Source: Macrostomum hystrix (taxonomy: Eukaryota > Platyhelminthes > Macrostomidae). From it: a stretch of DNA of 64,000 bases. Position numbers and translations under genes: made by a program. Where the stretch lies: the NCBI GenBank assembly GCA_950097015.1, contig CATNEN010000039.1, positions 13,734,501 through 13,798,500 of the forward strand. Reading direction: 5' to 3'. Numbering within the stretch: position 1 is the first letter of the stretch; each line of letters opens with the position of its first letter. The notes under the pieces are model-generated. The model was not told where the DNA came from. It ran no database searches and saw only the letters and a program-made list of their open reading frames with translations. This document shows positions 53,178-64,000 of the stretch, in pieces.

Positions 53178-55014
53178 ATAGTTAGATATCAGAATAATAA
53201 GATTGTGTCACAATAGCCTTAGTCTTACTCTAAAGTATTAGCCCGTTAGACGGAGAGACGGAGGAAGCAGTGGCTTGTTCAACAGACTTATTTATTTTGA
53301 CTTTTTCTGAACACTTCAAAGGCTAGCTACCTTAAACAGGATTAAAAACAAAAGCAGAATGCTATACTGTCACTGAAGTACAATTAAAGCACTCATGTTC
53401 ACGATGAACAAAATTGCGCTGTAGTTATTTTTAGTTTTAGAGGACGTCGCCTGTCTTGTAGTTATAAAAACTTCTAAGAATAATTGGACTTTAAATTCGT
53501 GCTTCTGTTGCAAGTATGACAACTTGTTTAATAAGTTGAAATGGAACAGTAATAGATAATTATTTTTTGTCCTTTATTAAATTTACTAATTAAAAATTGA
53601 CGCAATTATTGTACTTTATAAAACTAAAAAACGAAACATTTCAAAGCTTTCTTTTTTTCTTGCACAGCGCGTGCACGTGGTGGCACTGGCAGTATGCCAA
53701 TAGGCAATATTGGCTGCTAATAGTGACTATCAATAAGTTTGGCAAAAACGTTTAATTGCTTGACTAGCTCAATAATGTCAATTTATTACATTTTGCACTT
53801 TGACTATATTATATAGCGAGTATAGTGAGTGATGCCGTAACTGTACTACTTTGTGAGAAATGAAGCTGTAGATCTACATTAGTTGTTAAGCAGCTTCAGC
53901 TATAATAGGTTTTTTAAGACCCTAGTGTTTTGTGTTATCGTCCAGTTGGTACTGAACAACTAAAAAGGCTATTGGCTAATTATAAAAAATTGAATTTATT
54001 GAGGACCTAGGCTATACATACATTCTATTTCTAAAAAAATGTAGGCCTACCGCCGCCTACTGAACCTATTGGAATAAATGTTGAAAATGTAGATTTCTGA
54101 ACGATTGAGAAAGGTGCGATTTAGCCATGTCTCTTTCTGCTGGCTGCTCAAGTCTTTTCAAGTAGCAGTTAAGTAGGAAAAGTGAGCGCAGGCACTGCAC
54201 TTTATAAAGCTAGGTGTAGGGTCAGTGTAAAGATCTAAAAAGACCACAGTGGACTGCAACAGACTAGGGCCTATGCCCTACACTGCAGGTGTGGCAGTAG
54301 GCCTAGTTCCTAATTTAATTTTACTATATGGCCTTAAGAGCTGCTGATGAACTAAAGATAAAGGGACACCCCACATTGACTGTGGAATATAATAGTAATA
54401 CTTACAAGTTAAGGCAAGGGAGAGAAAATGCAAGGATAAAGTGAGATGGTCCCATGGCAAGATAAGTGAGATCAATATTCAATCTTCATATTTCAATTCA
54501 ATATTCAAGATTCAAGATTCAATATTCAATCAATATGAGTTCATGTTATATGAATCAAGTACATACACAGCACTCACTTGTTTAATGTCAATCCTATGAC
54601 TGCAAAGCTACAAAGAAGCAGAGAAAGCATACTTTAATGAACATATCAAAAAAAGTACTTAACTAATTTGTGTGTATAAGCCTATAAGGTGTAATTTTTT
54701 AGTAGTGACATGCGTCAAGCAGTTTTAGCAGTAGGCCTATATGGTGAAATATTTGACCCATGCCTTTAGGTGAGGCAGAAATAGGATCATAAGAAGCATC
54801 CAAAAAACCATCAAAACACACTTTAAAAGTTTCTACAGTAGCAAAACATTGGCAAAACTATTTGTCCTACACATTTTTTAAAGTATACTTTGGCATCAAC
54901 ATCATACACACACTCTGGCTCAAGAGTTTGGGTCTTTGATTTAATTTTTGCTTAAAGTAAAAAATGTTTGTCTGAAAAAGTTAGGGGCTTCAAGGGCTTG
55001 TTGAAGTCTATGAA
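53163..55014. other. Shared upstream region of SLC12A9 and PLK4, left part
   Basis: Non-coding between head-to-head genes. Holds an AT-rich ATTCAATATTCAAG-type simple repeat at about 54475-54540. No exon recognised. Confidence 0.45.
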
Positions 55015-55393
55015 CAAGGAGTCAGTGGCAGAGCCCTTACCATGTTTGCCTCTTGCACCATGGTCTCCAAGTTTTATTCTAGGACAAGGCCACATTTAAT
55101 TGGGATGTAGCTACTGAGAGAAGGCTTTGGAGAATTGTTGTTCAATTTGTGCTATTGAGGGCCAACCTCCAAGGCATAGGGAAATATGAAACATCTGCCC
55201 TGACAATGAGAAAGTCAAGGCAGATGTAAACAGCTGTGTGAGAGTACAATATCTATGTACTCCAGCCTGGCCTGTCTACAGTATCTATGTGTTGTTCAGG
55301 AGTCAGCAAAATGGGCAGAATTGCCTCATTGCTGGCTGTAGGTCTATTGACATTGTCACCAAATGATGTACTATTGCATGTAGCCCTCCTGCA

Positions 55394-55424
<31 letters not shown>

Positions 55425-55428
55425 GTTG
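55015..55428 (+). mobile_element. Old SINE family B copy
   Basis: Diverged plus-strand copy with recognisable head (GTGGCAGAGCCCTTACCATG), body and a (TTA)n tail at about 55397-55424. Confidence 0.72.
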
Positions 55429-56576
55429 TAGTGGTAAGCCTATCATTGCTTAGTCTTGTGTGCTTAAAATCTCAATTAAAAGATCAAATAACAGCCTTAA
55501 TTTTGAATGTTGCTGCTGCTTTTGAGTAGGTAGATTTTTTGTCTTTTAAAGTTTTATATCATCAAGAAAACCTTGAAGAAAAGAAACCACAATAGAAACT
55601 AGCAAGAGATAAAAGCCAAGATCTAAAAAGGGAAAACTTGAAATGATGTACAAGGCAATAGTAAATACAAATAGAAACTGTTAAAAACTAGAGTCTGCTC
55701 ATTTGTAAAAAAACAAATAATTCATTGGTGATAAATTGGTGTTGATTGGTAAAACATCATTGGGTTCCTAGTTTTAATAGCTTTCTGTTTAAAGTACTAG
55801 AAGATTGCTTTTTAGCTAACTTGCCAGAAAGTCTGAGGCTTGCTCAAGAACTGACCATAGAACTATTCTTGGAAAAAAGTTCTTAATTGTCCTTGGTAAG
55901 AGATTAAATATGATAGATATAAAACATGGGAAGTAAAAGGTGTGGCCATGCCACCTCCAGGCTGATAAGTGTGCACCATCTGTGACAATGGCCCTTGGCT
56001 GCAAACAGGCATTTAAGTATATAATATTTTTACTTGTACCTGTAAATTGTACTTTCTACTCATGTTAGATATTTTCTTACTTATAAGGTAATGAAAAACT
56101 ATAAGTAAACATAAAGCTTTTTGTAATTTAAAATTAGATACACTTTAATATTAACTGCCTACATACATGTGCAACCCCCCAAAGCCAGCCATGCGACTTA
56201 GTTTGCTCTCATTTGCTCTCTTTTTCTCTCCCCTTTTTCCTTTTCTTCATGCCTTCCTTTTTTGTCCCTTGGTCCCCTCTCTGATTTTTTTGTGCTTGGT
56301 CGATTGGTTTTTGTGACTTACCTTGCTTGGCCCTCGTATCACCCGGCTGTGTCGGCCATGTGTTGTGCATGTATGACTGCTTATATATATCATTATGTTC
56401 TAGTAGCCTTAGTTATACTAGTAAACAAACTTTTTTGAACGATGTTGTACTTTAGTTCTAATGAATATAATAAATCATTTTAGAAAATAAATAATTAGTT
56501 TTTAGATAATAGAATATTAATTCTCAAAATGAAGACAATGCATTTATAGTGTGTACAATTCAATTTAATCTTTCAG
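55429..56576. other. PLK4 upstream region
   Basis: AT-rich non-coding. A pyrimidine-rich stretch (CTCTTTTTCTCTCCCC type) lies at 56195-56290. No core promoter motif is convincing. Confidence 0.45.
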
Positions 56577-56577
56577 T
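56571..56577 (+). promoter_or_regulatory. PLK4: Probable splice acceptor 22 nt upstream of the PLK4 start
   Basis: AATCTTTCAG with a good pyrimidine tract ends at 56576, 22 nt before ATG 56599. Fits a spliced-leader acceptor or a 5'UTR intron; it could also precede a coding extension, since the frame stays open to this point. Confidence 0.45.
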
Positions 56578-56598
56578 ACATTTGGATTTAAGAAGTCA

Positions 56599-59500
56599 AT
56601 GAATAGACATGAATTACGATCAAATCGTCAACAGAGGTTGCTTAAAAAGACTAAAGAAGAAATCCAACAGGTAAGTCTTAATGAAAATTAAGTACTTAGA
56701 AAGATATGCTAAAGATGTAGTTTTGAATGTTTCCTTTGTATTTTACTGTTAGTAGTTAAGTTCAGCATCGGCACTATTATTATGTTTCGCAGGCTTACAC
56801 CCTGGGCCGACAATTAGGCGAAGGTGGCTTTGGCAAGGTTTACCAGGCGGTGGACAATAAAACTGGATTAGATGTTGCTATTAAGATTGTAAGTCAATTA
56901 TTATTTGTCTTTTCTGCTTCATATTCTCCTTTTACTACTTCGTAGTATTTTTTTAAGGAAATTGTGTACTATTTTTTCTTGCACAGCTGGATAAACAGCA
57001 AGTCACGCAGCGCAATATGGGCAGCCGGGTCATCAGCGAGATCAACATTCACCAGCGACTGCGTCACCCCTTTGTTCTGAGGGTAACTATGGCACTTTAG
57101 TTTCAACTTCCCTAACTGAGATTTTTGTTGTTTATTGATTCATCAAAATCTGCTTTTTCCTGATTTAGTTAATTAGCACATAAAATGTGCTTTTCCAAGT
57201 TTTCAAGACTTCCCTTATTAACAATTGTCTAGCTTAGGGATTCTGTAATTCACATTTCTCCTGTTTTAGTTGGGATTATTCTAGTTGCCTCCCTAATTGG
57301 GATTATTCTAGTTGTCTACCTAATTGGAATTATTCAGTTTGCCTCCCTAATTGGGATTATTCTAGTTGCCTCCCTAATTGGGATTATTCTATTTGCCTCC
57401 CTAATTGGGATTATTCTAGTTGTCTCCCAAATTGGGATTATACTAGTTGCCTCCCTAATTGGGATTATTCTAGTTGTCTCCCTAATTGGGATTATTCTAG
57501 TTGTCTACCTAATTGGGATTATTCTATTTGCCTCCCTAAATGGGATTATTCTATTTGCCTCCCTAATTGGGATTATTCTATTTGCCTCCCTAAATGGGAT
57601 TATTCTATTTGCCTCCCTAATTGGGATTATTCTATTTGCCTCCCAAATTGGGATTATTCTAGTTGCCTCCCTAATTGGGATTATTCTAGTTGCCTCCCTA
57701 ATTGGGATTATTCTAGTTGCCTCCTTAAATAGGATTATTATATTTGCCTCCCTAAATGGGATTATTAAAGTTGCCTCCCTAAATGGGATTATTATATTTG
57801 TCTTCCAAATTGGGATTATTCTAGTTGCCTCCCTAAATGGGATTATTCTATTTGCCTCCCTTAATGGGATTATTATATTTGTCTCCCAAATTAGGATTAT
57901 TCTAGTTGACTCTAATTGTTATTATTCCAGCTGCTATATTGACAGAAGCCTAATAGAAAATCACAACAAATCCCGACCCATTAAACCAGCTGCACTCATA
58001 CTTCGAAGATGCTAACAGTGTCTATCTGGTGCTAGAACTGTGCCATCGCGGCAGTCTTCACGACTATGTGCGCCAGCACGGTGGGCTGTGCGAGGATCAA
58101 GGTAATAACGGTACTGTTTATACTGTAAGCACAAGCTCTACTGCATCCATGCCACCAATAGGTTTGTTGTTACCCTCATTTCTATTCCTAGTTCGCTACT
58201 TTCTCAGGCAGATAGTAACCGGGCTGCGTTATCTGCACCAGAATCGCATTATTCATCGAGACCTGACACTGGCCAATCTGCTGCTTACTAACGACAATAA
58301 AGTGGTAAGATTTGAGAACTATAATTTTTTTCCTTTTATAGTTCTAGCTCGTAAAAGTACTTTAAGTGTGTCAAAACATTCTTAGAAAATATCCGACTTT
58401 GGCTTGGCCACCGAACTATCGGACGGGCGAACTAATAAAACCATGTGCGGCACACCAAACTATATTTCACCGTGAGCTTCTTTAGTGAAATGTGATATTT
58501 TGTCTTTTGTGAAAGCTATTTAACAATTCTTGCTTGCAAAAAACAACCAATAAAGACACAATTTTTCAACTCACAAAAGTTCATCATGTTACACATCTTC
58601 AGGTTTAATTAGATTGATTCTTCAGGTTTAATTAGATTGATACTCCAGGTTTAATTAGATTGATTCTTCAGGTTTAATTAGATTGATTCTTCAGGTTTAA
58701 TTAGATTGATTCTTCAGGTTTAATTAGATTGATACTCCAGGTTTAATTAGATTGATTCTTCAGGTTTAATTAGATTGATACTTCAGGTTTAATTAGATTG
58801 ACACTTCAGGTTTAATTAGATTGATACTCCAGGTTTAATTAGATTAATTCTTCAGGTTTAATTAGATTGATACTTCAGGTTTAATTAGATTGATGCTTCA
58901 GGTTTAATTAGATTGATACTCCAGGTTTAATTAGATTGATTCTTCAGGTTTAATTAGATTGATGCTTCAGGTTTAATTAGATTGATACTCCAGGTTTAAT
59001 TAGATTGATTCTTCAGGTTTAATTAGATTGATTCTTCAGGTTTAATTAGATTGATACTCCAGGTTTAATTAGATTGATTCTTCAGGTTTAATAAGATTGA
59101 TTCTTCAGGTTTAATTAGATTGATTCTTCAGGTTTAATTAGATTGATTCTTCAGGTTTAATTAGATTGATACTCCAGGTTTAACTAGATTGATACTCCAG
59201 GTTTAACTAGATTGATACTCCAGGTTTAATTAGATTGATAATCCAGGTTTAACTAGATTGATACTCCAGGTTTAATTAGATTAATTCTTCAGGTTTAATT
59301 AGATTGATTCTTCAGGTTTAATTAGATTGATTCTTCAGGTTTAATAAGATTGATTCTTCAGGTTTAATTAGATTGATTCTTCAGGTTTAATTAGATTGAT
59401 TCTTCAGGTTTAATTAGATTGATACTCCAGGTTTAACTAGATTGATACTCCAGGTTTAACTAGATTGATACTCCAGGTTTAATTAGATTGATAATCCAGG

Positions 59501-62500
59501 TTTAACTAGATTGATACTCCAGGTTTAATTAGATTAATTCTTCAGGTTTAATTAGATTGATTCTTCAGGTTTAATTAGATTGATGCTTCAGGTTTAATTA
59601 GATTGATACTTCAGGTTTAATTAGATTGATTCTTCAGGTTTAATTAGATTGATTCTTCAGGCTTAATTAGATTGATTTTTTAGGTTCAGTTGTGACCTCA
59701 GTAACAACCCCATTCTCCCTGAGCACAGAGAGGTGAGCAGTCGCGGAGTTCAAGGCGTTGAAGTCGATGTTTGGTCGCTAGGCGTGATGCTGTACACTAT
59801 GTTAGTTGGCAAGGCGCCGTTCGACACGAAGGATCCCAAATCAACCATAGACAATGCCAGGCGACTACGCTACGACATTCCGGGTCATTTGGACGCAGAC
59901 GCAATTGATTTGATTGCTAAATTGTTGCGCGAGAGGCCGCAAGATCGATTGAAACTGGCCGACATACTTGAGCACCCGTTTTTAAAGAAAGGCGGCAACT
60001 TTGACGCTGTGGTAAGCTTTTGACGGGGTTTTTTTTAAGTGGCCTCTCGGACTAAGGTCCCTGAGCTCGATTCTACATTCATTTAGGGCGCAGCCGCGGA
60101 GAGAAGGCTTGGTGGCTTGTCGTGCAATTTACGCTATTGAGGGCCAACCTCCAAGGCACAGTACAGTGAAAGTATCAGCGAAATAATGTTCCATTGCTGC
60201 GGCCCTCCTGCAATTATTATTATTATTATTATCATTAAGCTTTAGTTGTTTGTAAATTATCTGGTAATAAAAAGTACTTTTGTATAAAGTACGCAGTGAA
60301 TAAAACAAAAGTACATTTAAGTTTAGGTAAAGTAAATGTTAAAGTACATAGCTTTTTTACCTAAATTCATAACAAATTCTGCAGGATCGAAGTCGCGATT
60401 CTGGCACGGACAGCACACAGAGTTGGCAGTCATCTCAGCATCAGCAGCAGCAGCATCAGTCGCCGTCGCCCGTAATTCGTCGGCACGCTTCGGCCGGGCA
60501 ACTACGTCCGCCACCATCGAAGCAGTCGCAGCAGCAGGTGCAAAGTCAAGAATATCATCATCAGCAGCAGCAGCAGCAGCAGGCAACATCCTCTAGCTCT
60601 GCAGCTGTGATTGGCGAACATAGCAGAAATCGTAGCTCTTCACAATCGTGCCAATTAAACAAGCAGCAGCAGCAGCAGCAGCAGCATCCGCATTGGCATC
60701 ACAACAGCGATAGTCAGGGCTATGTAACACAGTCTGACCGTAGTCCGCTAGTGTGCGCCAGAAGCACTGGCGACCCTGCCAGACAGCGTCAATTGTGGCC
60801 AGCATCTAAATCTTCGTGTTCGGCTAGCGCGACCGCTGCCAAACAGCAACAGCAGCAGCAGCAGAATTCTCAGCATCAAAAATCACTGGTGTCTGGGGTA
60901 GCGGTTGATCAGAACCAGTCGCAGCCTTTGGATACCAGCCGCCTGGAAGGTTGTCGAATAACCAAGGGCAGTCTGCTATTCACCCTGACTCAACCTGACG
61001 GCTGTCTCACTGTTGAACAGTTGCGGCGTCGCGGAGATGTCGAAAAAGTTGTCAGAGCATTGCGCATCACTCCAGACGGTCGATCAGTTGATTATGCGGC
61101 TAGTTTAAATCTGGCGTTACTACCAGACGCCCCAGTTGCTATGCGACCTAGCGATTGCGAATCCTACACTTATCCTGAATTGCCAGATGCCGCCTGCGCT
61201 AAATTGTACAGTCAGGCTGCGGCATTTGTTCGTCTGCTGCGTTCCAATACTCCCCGCCTCACGCTGTACACTAGCCAGGCTAAGTGTGTACTGTATGAGA
61301 ACCTGCCGGAACCGGATTTCTGCGTCAACTTCTACGACGGCCGGCGCGCTAGAAGAACAGCAGCTTGCGCTCTGGCCATTGATGGCAAATCCGTGCTGCT
61401 GCACAGTTTGTCGCGAGCAGAGGCGCAGGTGCTTCACTTTGTTAACGAGGTGAGAAATGCAATCTCTGTCAGCCTTTTGGTGATTGAGATGGAACTTGAG
61501 GTTAGCTTCAGTGATTCCTCAGGATAGCTTCAGCGATTCCTCAGGGTAGCTTCAGCGATTCTTCAGGATAGCTTCAGCGATTTCTCAGGATAGCTTCAGC
61601 GATTCTTCAGGATAGCTTCAGCGATTTCTCAGGATAGCTTCAGCGATTCCTCAGGATAGCTTCAGCGATTCTTCAGGATAGCTTCAGCGATTCTTCAGGA
61701 TAGCTTCAGCGATTCTTCAGGATAGCTTCAGCGATTCTTCAGGATAGCTTCAGCGATTCTTCAGGATAGCTTCAGCGATTCTTCAGGATAGCTTCAGCGA
61801 TTCTTCAGGATAGCTTCAGCGATTCTTCAGGATAGCTTCAGCGATTCCTCAGGGTAGCTTCAGAGATTCTTCAGGATAGCTTCAGTGATTCTTCAGGATC
61901 GCTTCAGTGATTCTTCAGGGTAGCTTCAGTGATTCTTCATGGTAGCTTCAGTGATTCTTCAGGGTAGCTTGAGCGATTCTTCAGGGTAGCTTCAGTGATT
62001 CTTCAGGGTAGCTTCAGTGATTCTTCAGGGTAGCTTCAGTGATTCTTCATGGTAGCTTGAGCGATTCTTCAGGGTAGCTTCAGCGATTCTTCAGGGTAGC
62101 TTCAGCGATTCTTCAGGGTAGCTTCAGCGATTCTTCAGGATAGCTTCAGTGATTCCTCAGGGTAGCTTCAGCGATTCCTCAGGATAGCTTCAGCGATTCT
62201 TCAGGATAGCTTCAGCGATTCTTCAGGATAGCTTCAGCGATTCTTCAGGATCGCTTCAGAGATTCCTCAGGATAGCTTCAGTGATTCTTCAGGGTAGCTT
62301 CAGTGATTCTTCATGGTAGCTTCAGTGACTCTTCAGGATAGCTTCGGCGATTTCTCTGGGTAGCTTCAGCGATTCTTCAGGATAGCTTCGGCGATTCTTC
62401 AGGATAGCTTCAGCGATTCCTCAGGATAGCTTCAGCGATTCTTCAGGATAGCTTCAGCGATTCCTCAGGATAGCTTCAGCGATTCTTCAGGATAGCTTCA

Positions 62501-63930
62501 GCGATTCCTCAGGATAGCTTCAGCGATTCTTCAGGATAGCTTCAGCGATTCCTCAGGATAGCTTCAGCGATTCTTCAGGATAGCTTCAGCGATTCTTCAG
62601 GATCGCTTCAGAGATTCCTCAGGATAGCTTCAGTGATTCCTCAGGGTAGCTTCAGCGATTCCTCAGGATAGCTTCAGCGATTCTTCAGGATAGCTTCAGT
62701 GATTCCTCAGGGTAGCTTCAGCGATTCCTCAGGATAGCTTCAGCGATTCTTCAGGATAGCTTCAGCGATTCTTCAGGATCGCTTCAGAGATTCCTCAGGG
62801 TAGCTTCAGCGATTCCTCAGGATAGCTTCAGTGATTCTTCAGGGTAGCTTTAGTGATTCTTCATGGTAGCTTCAGTGATTCTTCAGGATAGCTTCGGCGA
62901 TTTCTCTGGGTAGCTTCAGCGATTCTTCAGGGTAGCTTCAGCGATTCTTCAGGGTAGCTTCAGAGATTCCTCAGACTAGCTTCAGCAATTCTTCAGGGTA
63001 GCTTTAGCGATTCTTCAGGGTAGCTTTAGAGATTCCTCAGGGTGGATTCAGATATTCCTCAGGGTAGCTTCAAGGATTCCTCAGACTAGCTTCAGCAATT
63101 CTTCAGGGTAGCTTTAGCGATTCTTCAGGGTAGCTTTAGCGATTCTTCAGGGTAGCTTCAGAGATTCCTCAGGGTAGCTTCAGCAATTCTTCAGGGTAGC
63201 TTTAGCGATTCTTCAGGGTAGCTTCAGCGATTCATTCTTCTCAGTTCAAGGTCATTCCCAGACTTGTATTTCAACTTCATTCCCTGTTAGTTAAAAGTTA
63301 TTCCCATATAATTTAATTCCGATTCTCAGTAAACTCAAGGTCACCAAGCAGATAAATAATGGCTGTTACCCGGCTGCCTTTATCTTCACTGATTTCCATC
63401 GTGGATATTTTTATCTCTCTTTATTTTTCCTCCCACCGCAGACCTACGATCAGATAAGGCGCATTGAGTCAGTCTTGATTGGCGTGTCTGGTCAGGGCGG
63501 TCTGTGCTGCTTCCCTGTTACAATTGGCAACCCGCCTGAGGCTGCGTTTGGTTCACAACCGACACCAACGCCGCAAGCAGCAGCAGCAGCAGCAGCAGCA
63601 GCCTCAGAGTCATCCACAGATCTGCTATGCAATGCGATTCTCGATCCGATGCCCGTTGCTGTTAATACTCCGCCCCAGCCAAGCAGTCTGGCTCTGACAA
63701 GAGTTCAACAACAGGACTCCGGCGACACGGTTGTCGAATTCAACGACGGCAGTCGGTTGGAGCTGGTGGGCGTCAGAGGCGGCGGCACTCTTGATCGGTT
63801 AGTCTACGTTGACAATTGCGGCTCGCGTCGACAGTTCGATTCTAGGCGTCTAACCGAACTGGGACAAAAACTGCCAGGCGCTGTTGCCACCAGGATGTCG
63901 CTGCTAGCCAGGGCTGGTCAGTTGGCGTAG
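56599..63930 (+). CDS. PLK4: PLK4/SAK polo-like kinase, master regulator of centriole duplication, complete, 9 exons
   Basis: Exons: 56599-56670, 56793-56888, 56987-57082, 57990-58101, 58192-58304, 58386-58471, 59729-60011, 60385-61449, 63442-63930; 2412 nt, 803 residues, all phases closing. Ser/Thr kinase that triggers centriole and basal-body assembly. Kinase domain about residues 26-282: glycine loop GEGGFGKV, Lys55 (VAIK), HRDL with Asp149, DFG at 167-169, CGTPNYISPE activation segment, DVWSLGVMLYT. A Gln-rich linker follows, then the cryptic polo box pair in exon 8 (SYTYPELPDAACAKLYSQAA, LTLYTSQAKCVLYENLPEPD, FCVNFYDG) and the C-terminal polo box in exon 9 (VVEFNDGSRLELVGV). The domain order is diagnostic of PLK4 rather than PLK1-3. 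Start: ATG 56599 is in frame with the kinase; the ATG at 56609 is not. Confidence 0.94.
57235..57905. repeat. 27-bp minisatellite in PLK4 intron 3
   Basis: About 25 copies of a unit containing GCCTCCCTAATTGGGATTAT plus TCTAGTT. It fills about three quarters of the 907-bp intron. The CTAATTGGGATTA core is partly self-complementary. Confidence 0.92.
58601..59685. repeat. 23-bp minisatellite in PLK4 intron 6
   Basis: About 47 copies of CAGGTTTAATTAGATTGATT plus CTT, with ACTCC and TTCTT end variants arranged in blocks; one block of about 230 bp recurs (near 59080 and 59330). It fills about 86% of the intron. Confidence 0.93.
60012..60384 (+). mobile_element. Internally deleted SINE family B in PLK4 intron 7
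   Basis: From about 60038 to 60235: partial head, GGGCGCAGCCGCGGAGAG body, shortened middle and an (ATT)n tail. The rest of the intron (to 60384) is AT-rich. Confidence 0.7.
60385..60420 (+). promoter_or_regulatory. PLK4: Candidate beta-TrCP/Slimb phosphodegron coded at the start of PLK4 exon 8
   Basis: The first residues of exon 8 read DRSRDSGTDSTQS. DSGTDS at about residues 291-296 fits DSGxxS, the phospho-dependent recognition site for SCF-beta-TrCP, at about the same distance from the N-terminus as the human PLK4 degron. This is a protein-level regulatory site. Confidence 0.7.
61495..63235. repeat. 22-bp minisatellite in PLK4 intron 8
   Basis: About 79 copies of CAGCGATTCTTCAGGATAGC plus TT, with GGGTAGC, ATGGTAGC and GATCGC variants in repeated higher-order blocks. 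It fills about 87% of the 1992-bp intron, which separates the cryptic polo box exon from the last exon. Confidence 0.94.
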
Positions 63931-64000
63931 CGTCCGTTTGTACTTTTAGTTTCTTCTTTTAGCCTCTTTAATTTGTAGCGGAAATGAGGAACAAACGAGT
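63931..64000 (+). other. PLK4: Start of PLK4 3'UTR
   Basis: 70 bases after the stop codon; no polyadenylation signal before the window ends. Confidence 0.5.

Overview
The window is metazoan nuclear DNA. Genes have many short exons with GT-AG introns, exons are GC-rich against AT-rich surroundings, and two tRNA-derived SINE families recur. Minisatellites are exceptionally dense: by my reading about 17 kb of the 64 kb is tandem repeat, and nearly every large intron carries its own array. An invertebrate is clear. AG acceptor-like sites 13-33 nt upstream of several start codons suggest spliced-leader trans-splicing, which with the repeat load would fit a flatworm such as Macrostomum or a related lophotrochozoan. 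The taxon is inference.

Layout. (1) 1-8064, minus strand: a protocadherin-like gene, with a large ectodomain/TM exon (5106-8031) and one cytoplasmic-tail exon (859-995) across a 4.1-kb intron. (2) 8065-18862: gene-poor, dominated by four minisatellites of 16, 21, 21 and 24 bp period; three have codon-multiple periods and so look like long ORFs. (3) 18863-35790, plus strand: a complete 21-exon TRPA1 channel gene, 1348 codons by my splice model. Its intron 3 contains a complete intronless cytochrome P450 (21663-23186). (4) 38466-40740, plus strand: a 3-exon SLC17 (VGLUT/sialin-type) transporter between minisatellites that are partly similar in opposite orientation. (5) 45232-53162, minus strand: an 11-exon SLC12A9-like cation-chloride cotransporter, 915 codons. 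(6) 56599-63930, plus strand: a 9-exon PLK4/SAK centriole kinase, 803 codons, head-to-head with SLC12A9.

All exon boundaries were assigned by hand from GT/AG sites, reading-frame continuity and family knowledge. Phases close across every junction of the five multi-exon genes. The genes are not an operon. The only arrangement suggesting a functional link is the P450 (xenobiotic oxidation) inside TRPA1 (irritant/oxidant sensing). Mobile elements are two SINE families, often lying side by side, and short TTAA-flanked terminal-inverted-repeat elements resembling non-autonomous piggyBac elements. I saw no rRNA, CRISPR, autonomous transposon or viral genes.
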